DNA from: Hyphomonas sp. CY54-11-8
Lineage (GTDB): Bacteria; Pseudomonadota; Alphaproteobacteria; Caulobacterales; Hyphomonadaceae
NCBI RefSeq assembly: GCF_000682735.1
Contig: NZ_AWFD01000036.1
Location: forward strand, 147,406-211,405
Reading direction: 5' to 3'
Length of the DNA stretch: 64,000 nt
Shown: positions 46,005 through 53,569 of the stretch, piece by piece
Numbering within the stretch: position 1 is the first letter of the stretch
Layout of the letters: the number at the start of each line of letters is the position of its first letter
Notes under the pieces: generated by a model
The model's database searches: none
What the model saw: only the letters and a program-made list of their open reading frames with translations
What the model was told of the DNA's origin: nothing
Program-made: the position numbers and the translations under genes

Positions 46005-46619
46005 CTACTCCTTCGCCGGAGTATCGACCTGCGCCTGGAACTGCAACATGACCTGCCAGCCCGGCGGTCCGCCCCGCCCGCGCATGAAGGGCGTATAGCT
46101 CATCTCCAGGAAAGCGGGATCGACGGTGAAACCGCTTGCACTGTCGGCCATGTCCACCGGTTTATACGTGAGTTTGTGGTATACCTGATAATCTCCGTTC
46201 TCGGTATCCTCGGCGGTTTCCCATCCGTCACCGAGACAAGCCCGCATTTCACTGGCCGCCGTATCGAACGCCGCTTCAGCATCTGCGCGCTCGTCGTCCC
46301 GGCCTATGGAATTGCCCTCGAAAAGGGGGCAGCTGTAGGTGTAAATCGTCGTGCCGGCGCCAAAACCGTTCATGACACTTGCGGTACAGGCCGCGCCGAA
46401 AGGCTTGTGCATCCCGATGAAAGTATCCGACAGCGGCGTGTCGCCCATCATCTTGTTGACGCCACGCAGGCGCTTGAACGGTTCGGCTTCGGTGCGCGCG
46501 TCGAGCATGGCCTGGATATTGCCGCACGGCCCAGCCGCTTCTTCAGTGCCGAATTCGGAATCGGCCGCTCCGCAGGCCGAAAGCGTGAGCATGGACAAGC
46601 CAATAATAGCGATGCGCAT
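46005..46619 (-). CDS. Lipoprotein of unknown function
   Basis: A 204-aa protein starting MRIAIIGLSMLTLSACGAAD with a clear lipobox (LSAC, Cys16), so it is probably lipid-anchored. There are further cysteines in GPCGNI, AACTAS, YSCPLF and ACLGDG. No known domain was identified. It is co-oriented with and closely spaced to the exported protein that follows, with which it shares a faint pattern of conserved positions. Confidence 0.7.
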   Translation of the reverse strand: MRIAIIGLSMLTLSACGAADSEFGTEEAAGPCGNIQAMLDARTEAEPFKRLRGVNKMMGDTPLSDTFIGMHKPFGAACTASVMNGFGAGTTIYTYSCPLFEGNSIGRDDERADAEAAFDTAASEMRACLGDGWETAEDTENGDYQVYHKLTYKPVDMADSASGFTVDPAFLEMSYTPFMRGRGGPPGWQVMLQFQAQVDTPAKE

Positions 46620-46739
46620 AATGAGCGCCCCCCTGAGGTTCAGTTTCTGGAACTGAACTCATTACCGGCAACGCCCCGGCCGTATATCCCCGGAACAAGG
46701 GAGGCTCGGTTGACCACCGGAAAGCAAATCAGGCAGGCG

Positions 46740-47645
46740 TCAGGATTTCTCCGCCCACTTGCGCAGGCCTTCGTCCTTCGGATTCTCCAGGACGATCTCC
46801 AACCGGACATACAGATCGCCCGGCGGCGCGGTTTTCACGCCTTTCCCCTTCAGCCGCAACTGCGCGCCTGTGTTGGAGCCAGCCGGGACTTTCAGCGTGA
46901 CATGGCCGGAAGGTGTTTTCACTTCCACGCTGCCGCCGAGAACGGCCTCCTTCAGGCCGATGGGCAGCTTCATGCGAAGGTCTTTGCCTTCACGCTCCCA
47001 GATCTTCGATGGACGGACCTCGATTTCCAGAAGCGCGTCGCCGGGCGGGCCGCCATAAGGCGATTGCTGGCCCTGGCTTTTCAGACGAAGCGTCTGTCCG
47101 GTGTCGATCCCGGCAGGAATGTTCACGTCCAGCGCCCGGCCGTCGGCCATGGTCATGCGGCGGCGCGCGCCGAGCACGGCATCCTCGAAGTCAACCTGCA
47201 CACGGTAGCGGACATCCCGGCCCTTCTGCGGACCCGGGCCGCCGCGGCGGGACCGGCCGCCGCCGAACATGCCGGATAGGATGTCTTCGAACGGGTCGCC
47301 CTGCGCGCCTTCGAAGGGGCTCTGGCCCGACGCGCTTTGCCAGCGGAACCCGCCAGCACCACCCGGATGACCACCGCCAGCAAAGCCGGTCGGGTTACCG
47401 TCGCCGTCAATCTCGCCGCGGTCGAATTTCGCCTTCTTTTCCTTATCGCCAAGGATGTCGTAAGCGGCCGAGACGCGTTTGAACTCTTCAGCCTTCTTGG
47501 GATCATCCTTGTGCTGGTCCGGATGCAGGGCTTTCGCCTTTGCCCGGTAAGCCTTCTTGATCTCGGCCTCCGTCGCCGAGCGCGGAACGCCGAGCACGAT
47601 GTAGGGGTCGATGGCCAAGTGAGTCGGATCCTTCTGGTATTTCAT
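46740..47645 (-). CDS. DnaJ C-terminal-domain co-chaperone (CbpA-like)
   Basis: A 301-aa type II J-protein. The J-domain (DPYIVLGVPRSATEAEIKKAYR) has the HPD triad (ALHPDQHKDD), then a Gly-rich G/F linker and two substrate-binding beta-sandwich domains (GRDVRYRVQVDFEDAVLG; LPIGLKEAVLGGSVEVKTPSG). The zinc-finger domain of true DnaJ is absent. It stimulates DnaK ATPase. ATG 47645 (MKYQKDPTHLAIDPY) is chosen; upstream codons run into the phage-remnant region. Confidence 0.9.
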   Translation of the reverse strand: MKYQKDPTHLAIDPYIVLGVPRSATEAEIKKAYRAKAKALHPDQHKDDPKKAEEFKRVSAAYDILGDKEKKAKFDRGEIDGDGNPTGFAGGGHPGGAGGFRWQSASGQSPFEGAQGDPFEDILSGMFGGGRSRRGGPGPQKGRDVRYRVQVDFEDAVLGARRRMTMADGRALDVNIPAGIDTGQTLRLKSQGQQSPYGGPPGDALLEIEVRPSKIWEREGKDLRMKLPIGLKEAVLGGSVEVKTPSGHVTLKVPAGSNTGAQLRLKGKGVKTAPPGDLYVRLEIVLENPKDEGLRKWAEKS

Positions 47646-47659
47646 TTGCTGACATACAG

Positions 47660-47934
47660 TTAGGGTGTCCCGAGGGGGATTGGAACCCACTTGCCACTGC
47701 GGCCATCTGCGCCGATTTCAGCCAGGCACGCTGCGATCGCGCCCGATGGAATCGCCGCTGAGGGCATATCCGTCTCTATCTCATCGCCAAATCCGGTGCC
47801 GGTATCGAACTGAACAGCGAACCGACCGGCATTGGCCGCCTCCGGCAGGGCCCAACTCTCCGGCAGGTCCCCACCGCGGCGAACCCAGCTGAGCAACCCG
47901 GCAGACGCGCGCAGATGAAAGATCGTTCCGCGAA
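47660..47934 (-). pseudogene. Probable C-terminal remnant of a GTA/phage tail-tip (gp15-like) protein
   Basis: About 90 codons in good frame to a TAA at 47660-47662, with no start codon in a suitable place. The text LLSWVRRGGDL...W..., ...IPSGAIAACLAEIGADGRSGKW resembles the C-terminal Fn3-like end of GTA/phage host-specificity (TIM-barrel) tail proteins, where WxRR and a late QIGADGRxGxW-like strand occur. The attribution rests on pattern memory, not on a search. It sits next to a portal remnant in the order expected of a GTA cluster. Confidence 0.4.
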
Positions 47935-48128
47935 AAATCGCGTTTGGCCTACCACACAATTTCCATCTGACACTTTGAATGCGCAGTCAGAGGGTGTGCT
48001 TCTAAAAGGTACGCCATTTTAACCTAACGCCTCGGTTCTTTTGTGAGGCACCACCTGTATTCAACACCTTCTCACCCAACAGCCAAATAATTTGTATGCG
48101 CACCAAACCCGAAGGCCCATCGCCTGTG

Positions 48129-48438
48129 TTATCTTCCTTGCAGCTGCAGCTTTGTGTAGACGCCTTCGCGGAAGGCCGGGCGTGCCACATCCGGCGCTGG
48201 TTTGCGGATCAGGCGGGCGGCTGCCTCGTGCGCCGTCACCAACGGCACGGACGCCGCCACCTCCCCCACCATGCGCACACAGCGATAGGCGACCGCGTTG
48301 CGCAGGTCGCCATCGCAGGTCAGCGCGCCCCCGCTCCCGGCCGCCCCAATTCAGGCCGCCGGGATCAGTCAGTGCCACCATGGGTGGAGCCGATTTCGAC
48401 TCATGCCTGTTTTTTCCCGGGATCCAGATCCACACCAT
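48129..48438 (-). pseudogene. Truncated, frameshifted HK97-type portal protein gene (GTA or prophage remnant)
   Basis: From ATG 48438 the frame encodes KSAPPMVALTDPGGLNWGG; near the C5 run at 48328-48332 the coding signal moves to another frame that reads GALTCDGDLRNAVAYR, then CVRMVGEVAASVPL and FREGVYTKLQLQG, ending at TAA 48129-48131. NAVxYRCVRxIAExAASVPL and YxxLxLxGN are hallmarks of the N-terminal part of HK97-family portal proteins, including the GTA portal. About 100 of some 400 codons remain. It is broken twice: by a one-base shift and by truncation. Confidence 0.65.
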
Positions 48439-48660
48439 GCCGCTGCATCCGCCTCCGTCGTTTGATGGCGTGAAGTTAAGATGCGGCCGTAACCCGGGGA
48501 GTGGGATTTGAATTATCCAATAATTACAAAGAAAAACATGCTTATAGCTGCGGAACTGGCGCTGCTATTTCCCACAGTTCTGCGACGTTCTGGCGTAGCC
48601 ATCAGGAGCCAAATCTGCTTTGTCGTTAGCTTCCGTTTTGAGGGGTCGAGGAGCTGAAGA

Positions 48661-49545
48661 ATGTCGGCGCGTGTGATTTCTATTGCCAATTCCAAGGGTG
48701 GCGTCGGCAAGACCACAACTACTGTCAGCCTGGCTGAAGCCTTCGCGGCCGAAGGCCGCCGCGTCCTGGTCGTTGACCTCGACACGCAGGCCAATGCCTC
48801 CCTGCTGGTCTTCGGCAATGAGGGCGACGAACACCTGTTCCAGGCCATCAACGACTACGCTACGATCTCCGACTGGCTGCTGGAGAATTTCGAGGCGAAC
48901 GAGCAGAAACGGCTGGAAGAGTATATCGTCACCGACGCCTCCGACGTAACCGCGAGCGGCAAGCCGCTGCCACTGGACCTGATCCCGTCGAGCCCGCGCC
49001 TGCGCAAGACCGAGAAAGAGCTGATCTATCACCTGACCGAGCAGGGCTATTCCATGGAAGCTCTGGAGAACCAGGTCGGCCGGCGCCTGCGCGACGACTT
49101 CAACCTGCTCAAGGCGAAGTATGACGTCATCCTGTGCGACTGCCCGCCCGGCATCTCCACGATGACGGAATCGGTCCTCGCCGCCAGCCACCTCGTGATC
49201 GTGCCGACCATTCCGGACTTCATGTCCACACTCGGCCTCGACCTCTTCACCGGCGACGTGATGACCAATCTGCGCGAACGCGACGTGAAAAAGCTCCCCA
49301 TGGTGCTGGCGACCCGGTATGACAATTCTCAACACCAGCAGGTCGTGCTGAACGCGATGCGCGAAGCGGCGGCTGCCCAGGAAGCCGAGTTCACCATGTT
49401 CAAGACGGTCATCCCGATGAAGTCCGGCTTTGCCACCAACCCGATCGAGCTTGGCCCGGAGCCGACGATCGAGGCGAAATGGTCCGGCGGCGCCCTGCCG
49501 GTGATCAAGGACCTGCTGGCAGAAGTGAAGGCGGCGCTGGCATGA
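48661..49545 (+). CDS. ParA/MinD-family ATPase
   Basis: A 294-aa P-loop ATPase with the deviant Walker A KGGVGKTTTTVSLAEA, the A' region LVVDLDTQANAS, and Walker B-like VILCDCPPG. No ParB gene or parS-like repeats are adjacent. Instead the next gene (ATGA overlap) encodes a small helical partner. It may position a protein complex rather than segregate DNA; that is inference. It differs from the chromosomal ParA, which lies with parB near the origin. Confidence 0.88.
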   Translation: MSARVISIANSKGGVGKTTTTVSLAEAFAAEGRRVLVVDLDTQANASLLVFGNEGDEHLFQAINDYATISDWLLENFEANEQKRLEEYIVTDASDVTASGKPLPLDLIPSSPRLRKTEKELIYHLTEQGYSMEALENQVGRRLRDDFNLLKAKYDVILCDCPPGISTMTESVLAASHLVIVPTIPDFMSTLGLDLFTGDVMTNLRERDVKKLPMVLATRYDNSQHQQVVLNAMREAAAAQEAEFTMFKTVIPMKSGFATNPIELGPEPTIEAKWSGGALPVIKDLLAEVKAALA

Positions 49546-50024
49546 GCGGCGACGCACACAAGGCTGGCGCCGAAGCGCTGACAGCCCTGCTGAACCAGGC
49601 TTTCAGCGCGCTGGGAGAGAAAGAATACGCCGCTGCGGCCGGCCTGCTGACCAAGAAGCTGATGATCTCCGCCGGGCAAACCGTCGAGGTCATGCGCGCC
49701 CTGCGCGATGCCGTCGGCAAGGACATCTTCGAAGCCCAGCTTAAATCGTTGACGGCGCATCAGGCCCGCCTGCTTGCCCGCCGCCTCGACAAGACCGTCC
49801 CGGACATCGAGGTCTCCACCGCGGGCGCCGCCTGCGCCTGGATCCGCGACCTGATGGACGGCAATACGCCCGATACGGTCGAGACTGCCGCCCCTGTCAC
49901 CGAGGCCCCGGCTGAAGAGCCTGCCGCAGAAACCGAAGCCGAAACCCCGGCCGAACCGGAAACGCCAAAGCCCGCTTCCTCCGGTTCCTACTTCGGCCGC
50001 AAGAGCTTCCGCACCGGGAATTAG
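49542..50024 (+). CDS. Hypothetical partner of the ParA-like ATPase
   Basis: A 160-aa protein starting MSGDAHKAGAEALTALLNQAF. The N-terminal 110 residues are predicted helical (ARLLARRLDKTVPDIEVST); then comes a Glu/Pro/Ala-rich acidic linker and a short basic C-terminus (GSYFGRKSFRTGN). No family is recognised. Coupled translation with parA suggests a physical partner, with the flexible acidic tail ending in a possible binding peptide. Confidence 0.7.
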   Translation: MSGDAHKAGAEALTALLNQAFSALGEKEYAAAAGLLTKKLMISAGQTVEVMRALRDAVGKDIFEAQLKSLTAHQARLLARRLDKTVPDIEVSTAGAACAWIRDLMDGNTPDTVETAAPVTEAPAEEPAAETEAETPAEPETPKPASSGSYFGRKSFRTGN

Positions 50025-50057
50025 GCGCCTCACAACTGCCGAACGCCCAGCACAGCT

Positions 50058-50165
50058 TCATCCAGCATCAGCGCCCAGACGGCCCAGCTGGCGCGCAATC
50101 TCCGCCACGCTGCGCCCGCTGAGATACAGCAGCCGCATCACCCGTCCGTGCCGTTCGGTGATGTC
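50058..50165 (-). pseudogene. Short HTH-like coding remnant
   Basis: A frame of about 35 codons reads ITERHGRVMRLLYLSGRSVA followed by EIARQLG before a stop, like sigma-70 region 4 or a related helix-turn-helix. It has no start codon or N-terminal part. It lies between the ParA pair and the SulP gene and may be a decayed gene fragment. Confidence 0.3.
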
Positions 50166-50237
50166 TCACCTTCATGATCTTCCAGCCATGCGCGGAGGTT
50201 AGTACAGGACCTTACCCGTACGATTGAAGGAGCGCGT

Positions 50238-52043
50238 TCAGCTCATCTCCCGCACGCCCGCAATGCATTGCGAGGGGCATGGATCAGAGGTCGGGTCCGT
50301 CACCTCGCCCGTCTTCTCGATGGCAGATTTCGCGCAATCATAGTCGAGGTCCACGATGGCATCGAACTGGTTAAGATAGACCTTGCCGGTCAGATCATCC
50401 AGGAAATGCGTGCGTTTCAGCCGGTCCATCACCGGTCCCTTCACTTCGCTGAGGTGCAGGGTGACGCCGGCATCCTTCAGGCGCCGGTTGATCGCTTCGA
50501 GGCTTTCCAGGCCGCTGACATCGATATGGTTCACCGCCGGACACATCAGGACAATGTGCTCGACGTCCGGCCGGTTCCCGAGGACACAGTAGACCGTATC
50601 CTCCAGGAAGCGGGCATTGGCAAAGTACAGGCTTTCATCGATCCGTATCGTGACGATATGTTTCGGGATCACAACGGCATGCCGGTTCACATTGCGGAAA
50701 TGGTGGGTGCCAGGCACCTGCCCCACAATCGCAAAGTGCGGCTTGGAGGTGACATAGAGGTGCAGGCCGATAGAGACGATGATGCCGGTGGTGACGCCCA
50801 ACTCCACGCCCGCCAGTAGCGTGACGAGGATCGTGCCCAGCATGGCGGCAAAGTCGCGCTTCGAATAGCTGAGCGTGTGCACAAGTTTCTTCAGGTCCAC
50901 GAGGCCCAGCACGGCGACGATCACCGTCGCGGCCAGCACGGCTTGCGGAAGGTTGTAGAGCAATGGCGTCAGGAACAGCGCGGCAAGCGCAATGCCGACG
51001 GCGGTGAAGGCGCCCGCGGCGGGCGTCTCGGCACCGGCGTCGAAGTTCACGGCGGAGCGGGCAAAGCCCCCGGTCACCGGATAGCCGCCGGAGAAACCTG
51101 CCCCGAGGCTGGCGGCACCGAGCGCGATCAGTTCCTGGTCCGGGTCGATCCGCTGGCGGCGCTTGGCGGCCAGCGTCTGCGCCATGGAGACCGATTCAAT
51201 AAAGCTGATCATCGCGATCAGCGCTGAGGAGCCAAGCAGCGAGCGCCAGAGGCCGGGGTCGAAATCCGGCACGGTCAGGCCCGGCAGGCCTTTCGGAATG
51301 TCGCCGACAATGTGCACGCCCTTGGCTTCCAGCCCGAAGGCCGTCACGGCCACACCGCCCAGCGCCACGGCCAGAACCGGTCCGGACCGCGCCAGCGTGC
51401 CAGCGATATTCTCCTTCAGGCCGAGCCCCAGCAACAACGGCTTCAGGCCTTTCCTTGCCCAGAACAGGAACGCCACCGCCGGAGCGCCGATGGAGACCGT
51501 GTACCAGTTCACATCGCCAAGGTGGCTGATGATGCTGGCCAGCGTCTCGATGATGTTGTGCCCGCTCGCCTGCACACCCAGCAGGTATTTCAGTTGGCTG
51601 ACGGCAATCAGGATGCCGGTCGCGGTGACAAAGCCGGACACGACCGGATGGCTCAGGAAATTGGCGAGGAAGCCCAGCCGGAAAATGCCCATCACCACCA
51701 GCATCAGGCCGGAGAGGATGGCCAGAATGATCGCGGCCGTCAGGTATTCCGGCGTGCCCTGCTCGGCCACCTTGCCCGCGGCGACGGCCGTCATCAACGA
51801 CAGGATCGCCACCGGCCCGACGGCCATCGTCCGGCTCGTGCCGAAAATGGCGTAGATCACCAGCGGCAGGATGGAGGCGTAGAGCCCCACCTGCGGCGGC
51901 AGGCCCGCCAGCATAGCATAGGCCAGCGATTGCGGGATCAGCATGACCGTCACAATCACCGCCGCCACCATGTCATTGGTGAACGTGCCGCCATTATAGG
52001 TACGGCCCCATTGAAGAATGGGCAGGTGATCAGACAGTTTCAC
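50238..52043 (-). CDS. SulP family inorganic anion transporter
   Basis: A 601-aa membrane transporter of the SLC26/SulP family with 12-14 hydrophobic helices (MLIPQSLAYAMLAGLPPQVGLY is the family signature) and a C-terminal STAS domain from about residue 455 (VEHIVLMCPAVNHIDVSGLESL). It probably moves sulfate, sulfite or bicarbonate. It lies 28 bp after the MBL gene and behind a likely persulfide-sensing ArsR, which favours export or uptake of a sulfur oxyanion such as sulfite. Confidence 0.92.
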   Translation of the reverse strand: MKLSDHLPILQWGRTYNGGTFTNDMVAAVIVTVMLIPQSLAYAMLAGLPPQVGLYASILPLVIYAIFGTSRTMAVGPVAILSLMTAVAAGKVAEQGTPEYLTAAIILAILSGLMLVVMGIFRLGFLANFLSHPVVSGFVTATGILIAVSQLKYLLGVQASGHNIIETLASIISHLGDVNWYTVSIGAPAVAFLFWARKGLKPLLLGLGLKENIAGTLARSGPVLAVALGGVAVTAFGLEAKGVHIVGDIPKGLPGLTVPDFDPGLWRSLLGSSALIAMISFIESVSMAQTLAAKRRQRIDPDQELIALGAASLGAGFSGGYPVTGGFARSAVNFDAGAETPAAGAFTAVGIALAALFLTPLLYNLPQAVLAATVIVAVLGLVDLKKLVHTLSYSKRDFAAMLGTILVTLLAGVELGVTTGIIVSIGLHLYVTSKPHFAIVGQVPGTHHFRNVNRHAVVIPKHIVTIRIDESLYFANARFLEDTVYCVLGNRPDVEHIVLMCPAVNHIDVSGLESLEAINRRLKDAGVTLHLSEVKGPVMDRLKRTHFLDDLTGKVYLNQFDAIVDLDYDCAKSAIEKTGEVTDPTSDPCPSQCIAGVREMS

Positions 52044-52070
52044 GCGTTCAGCCCCCGGCTTTTCCCGCCA

Positions 52071-52937
52071 CTATAGAGCGTTCAGCGGAATTTTCAGATA
52101 GCTGGTGCCGTTATCGTCCGGCTCCGGCATCTGACCGGCGCGCATGTTGATCTGGATCGAAGGCAGGATCAGGCGCGGCATGTCCAGCGTTGCGTCCCGC
52201 GCTTCGCGCATGGCGACGAACTCGTCCTCGGTGACCCCATCATGGACGTGGACATTGTTTGCCCGCTCCTCAGCGACCGTCGTCTCCCACTTGTACTCGT
52301 CCCGGCCGGGCGCCTTGTAGTCATGGCACATGAACAGGCGGGTTTCGGGCGGCAAGCTCAGCACTTTCTTGATCGAACGGTAGAGCGTGCGGGCGTCTCC
52401 GCCGGGAAAGTCCGCCCGGGCGGTCCCATAGTCCGGCATGAACATGGTATCGCCCACGAACGCCGCGTCTCCGACGACATAAGTCATGCAGGCCGGCGTG
52501 TGGCCGGGCGTGTGCATGGCATGGGCTTCGATGTTCCCGATACGGAACGTATCACCGTCCACCATCAGCTTGTCGAACTGGCTGCCGTCTCGCTGGAAAC
52601 GGGTGCCTTCATTGAAGATCTTGCCGAATGTGTCCTGCACGGTGCGGATCTCGGCGCCGATGGCGATCTTGCCGCCCAGCTTTTCCTGAATGTACGGCGC
52701 TGCCGACAAATGGTCGGCATGGACGTGGGTCTCCAGAATCCACTCTACTTTGAGATCATTTTTCTGAATGAACTCAATGATCTCATCAGCGGACTCGGTG
52801 TTCGTGCGGCCGGACGCCGGATCGAAATCCAGCACCGAATCGACCACGGCGCAGACCTTCGTCTCCGGATCGGTCACGACATAGCTCACCGTGTAGGTCG
52901 GCTCGTCGAAGAAGGCTGTCACAACTGGGTTCGTCAT
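52071..52937 (-). CDS. MBL-fold hydrolase, persulfide dioxygenase (Blh/ETHE1)-like
   Basis: A 288-aa metallo-beta-lactamase-fold protein with HVHADH at 71-76, HTPGHTPACMTYVVGD, and FVGDTMF. The text matches Blh/ETHE1-type persulfide dioxygenases, which oxidise glutathione persulfide to sulfite with a mononuclear iron. The start MTNPVVTAFFDEPTYTVSYV is the family start. It lies between the ArsR regulator (10-bp gap) and SulP, the layout of the BigR operon of Xylella and Agrobacterium. Confidence 0.82.
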   Translation of the reverse strand: MTNPVVTAFFDEPTYTVSYVVTDPETKVCAVVDSVLDFDPASGRTNTESADEIIEFIQKNDLKVEWILETHVHADHLSAAPYIQEKLGGKIAIGAEIRTVQDTFGKIFNEGTRFQRDGSQFDKLMVDGDTFRIGNIEAHAMHTPGHTPACMTYVVGDAAFVGDTMFMPDYGTARADFPGGDARTLYRSIKKVLSLPPETRLFMCHDYKAPGRDEYKWETTVAEERANNVHVHDGVTEDEFVAMREARDATLDMPRLILPSIQINMRAGQMPEPDDNGTSYLKIPLNAL

Positions 52938-52947
52938 TGCGGGCTCC

Positions 52948-53298
52948 TTATTTCCTGGCTTTGGCTGTCTTGGCGATGCGCACATCCGGGTCGGCCTGTT
53001 TGCCCAGCATCACCGAGCAAATCGCATCCACCATCGCATGCGCGCGCTTGTCTGAAAGTGTATAGAAAACCTGCCGCGCATCCCTGCGCGCCGTCAGCAC
53101 GCCTTCCTCGCGCAGCTTGGCGAGTTCCCGCGACAGGCGCGGCTGGGGAATACCGAGATCCGCCTCCATCTCTCCGACAGACGTCTCCCCGCCGCGCAGC
53201 TGGCAGCAGATCATCAGCCGGTCAGGATGGCTGAGGGATTTGAGCAGGCCTGTGGCTTCGGCCACCAGCGGCTCCATTTTCTCACTGTCCCTGATCAT
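52948..53298 (-). CDS. ArsR/SmtB-family regulator (BigR/SqrR-like)
   Basis: A 116-aa winged-helix repressor. The recognition region is SVGEMEADLGIPQPRLSREL. Cysteines C31, C32 and C94 lie in the helices where BigR/SqrR carry their dithiol persulfide sensor (one early, one late). The ELCVC metal motif of ArsR is absent. GGAGAG lies five bases before the ATG. It probably represses its own operon (MBL, SulP) through the palindrome upstream and is released by persulfides. Confidence 0.82.
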   Translation of the reverse strand: MIRDSEKMEPLVAEATGLLKSLSHPDRLMICCQLRGGETSVGEMEADLGIPQPRLSRELAKLREEGVLTARRDARQVFYTLSDKRAHAMVDAICSVMLGKQADPDVRIAKTAKARK

Positions 53299-53318
53299 CT
53301 CGTTCTCTCCGATCTCAC

Positions 53319-53341
53319 TTTACACTTTACATAAGTGTAAA
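53319..53341. promoter_or_regulatory. Operator of the ArsR-MBL-SulP operon
   Basis: A perfect 9-bp inverted repeat TTTACACTT-N5-AAGTGTAAA starting 21 bp before the arsR start codon. AT-rich palindromes of this size in this position are typical of ArsR-family autoregulation. It overlaps likely promoter elements. Confidence 0.75.
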
Positions 53342-53569
53342 TTACGAGATTCCAAGAGGTCCCCAACCTGGGTCAAAACCGTCATCCAGTTTTCAGGAAC
53401 CGGGCGCCAGGCCTGTTGCCGGAAAGACGCACACGCCGGCCAAAGCGAGCTTTTCGACCCACGCCCCTGCTGCAACCATAGCGCGTCACACAACGGTGAC
53501 AAAACCGAAACAGGCCCGTCAAGAAACTGTGGGAAGGGCGCTTCGGTTCACCGAACAGAGGGGTCTGTC

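Larger units (their letters stand above)
47646..48660. other. Gene-poor kilobase between dnaJ-like and parA genes
   Basis: There is no intact gene here. It holds the two probable phage/GTA remnants listed separately, an AT-rich stretch between them (about 47940-48125), and the promoter region of the parA gene (about 48440-48660), which is also AT-rich. No integrase, tRNA or direct repeat marking an att site was seen. Confidence 0.6.

Noticed and set aside
47655..47700. tRNA- or tmRNA-like 3' end (GGGTTCCAATCCC followed by an acceptor-like stretch and ACCC)
   Set aside because: No matching 5' acceptor half or anticodon arm lies upstream on that strand, the T-stem pairs poorly, and the bases are the in-frame end of the tail-protein remnant.
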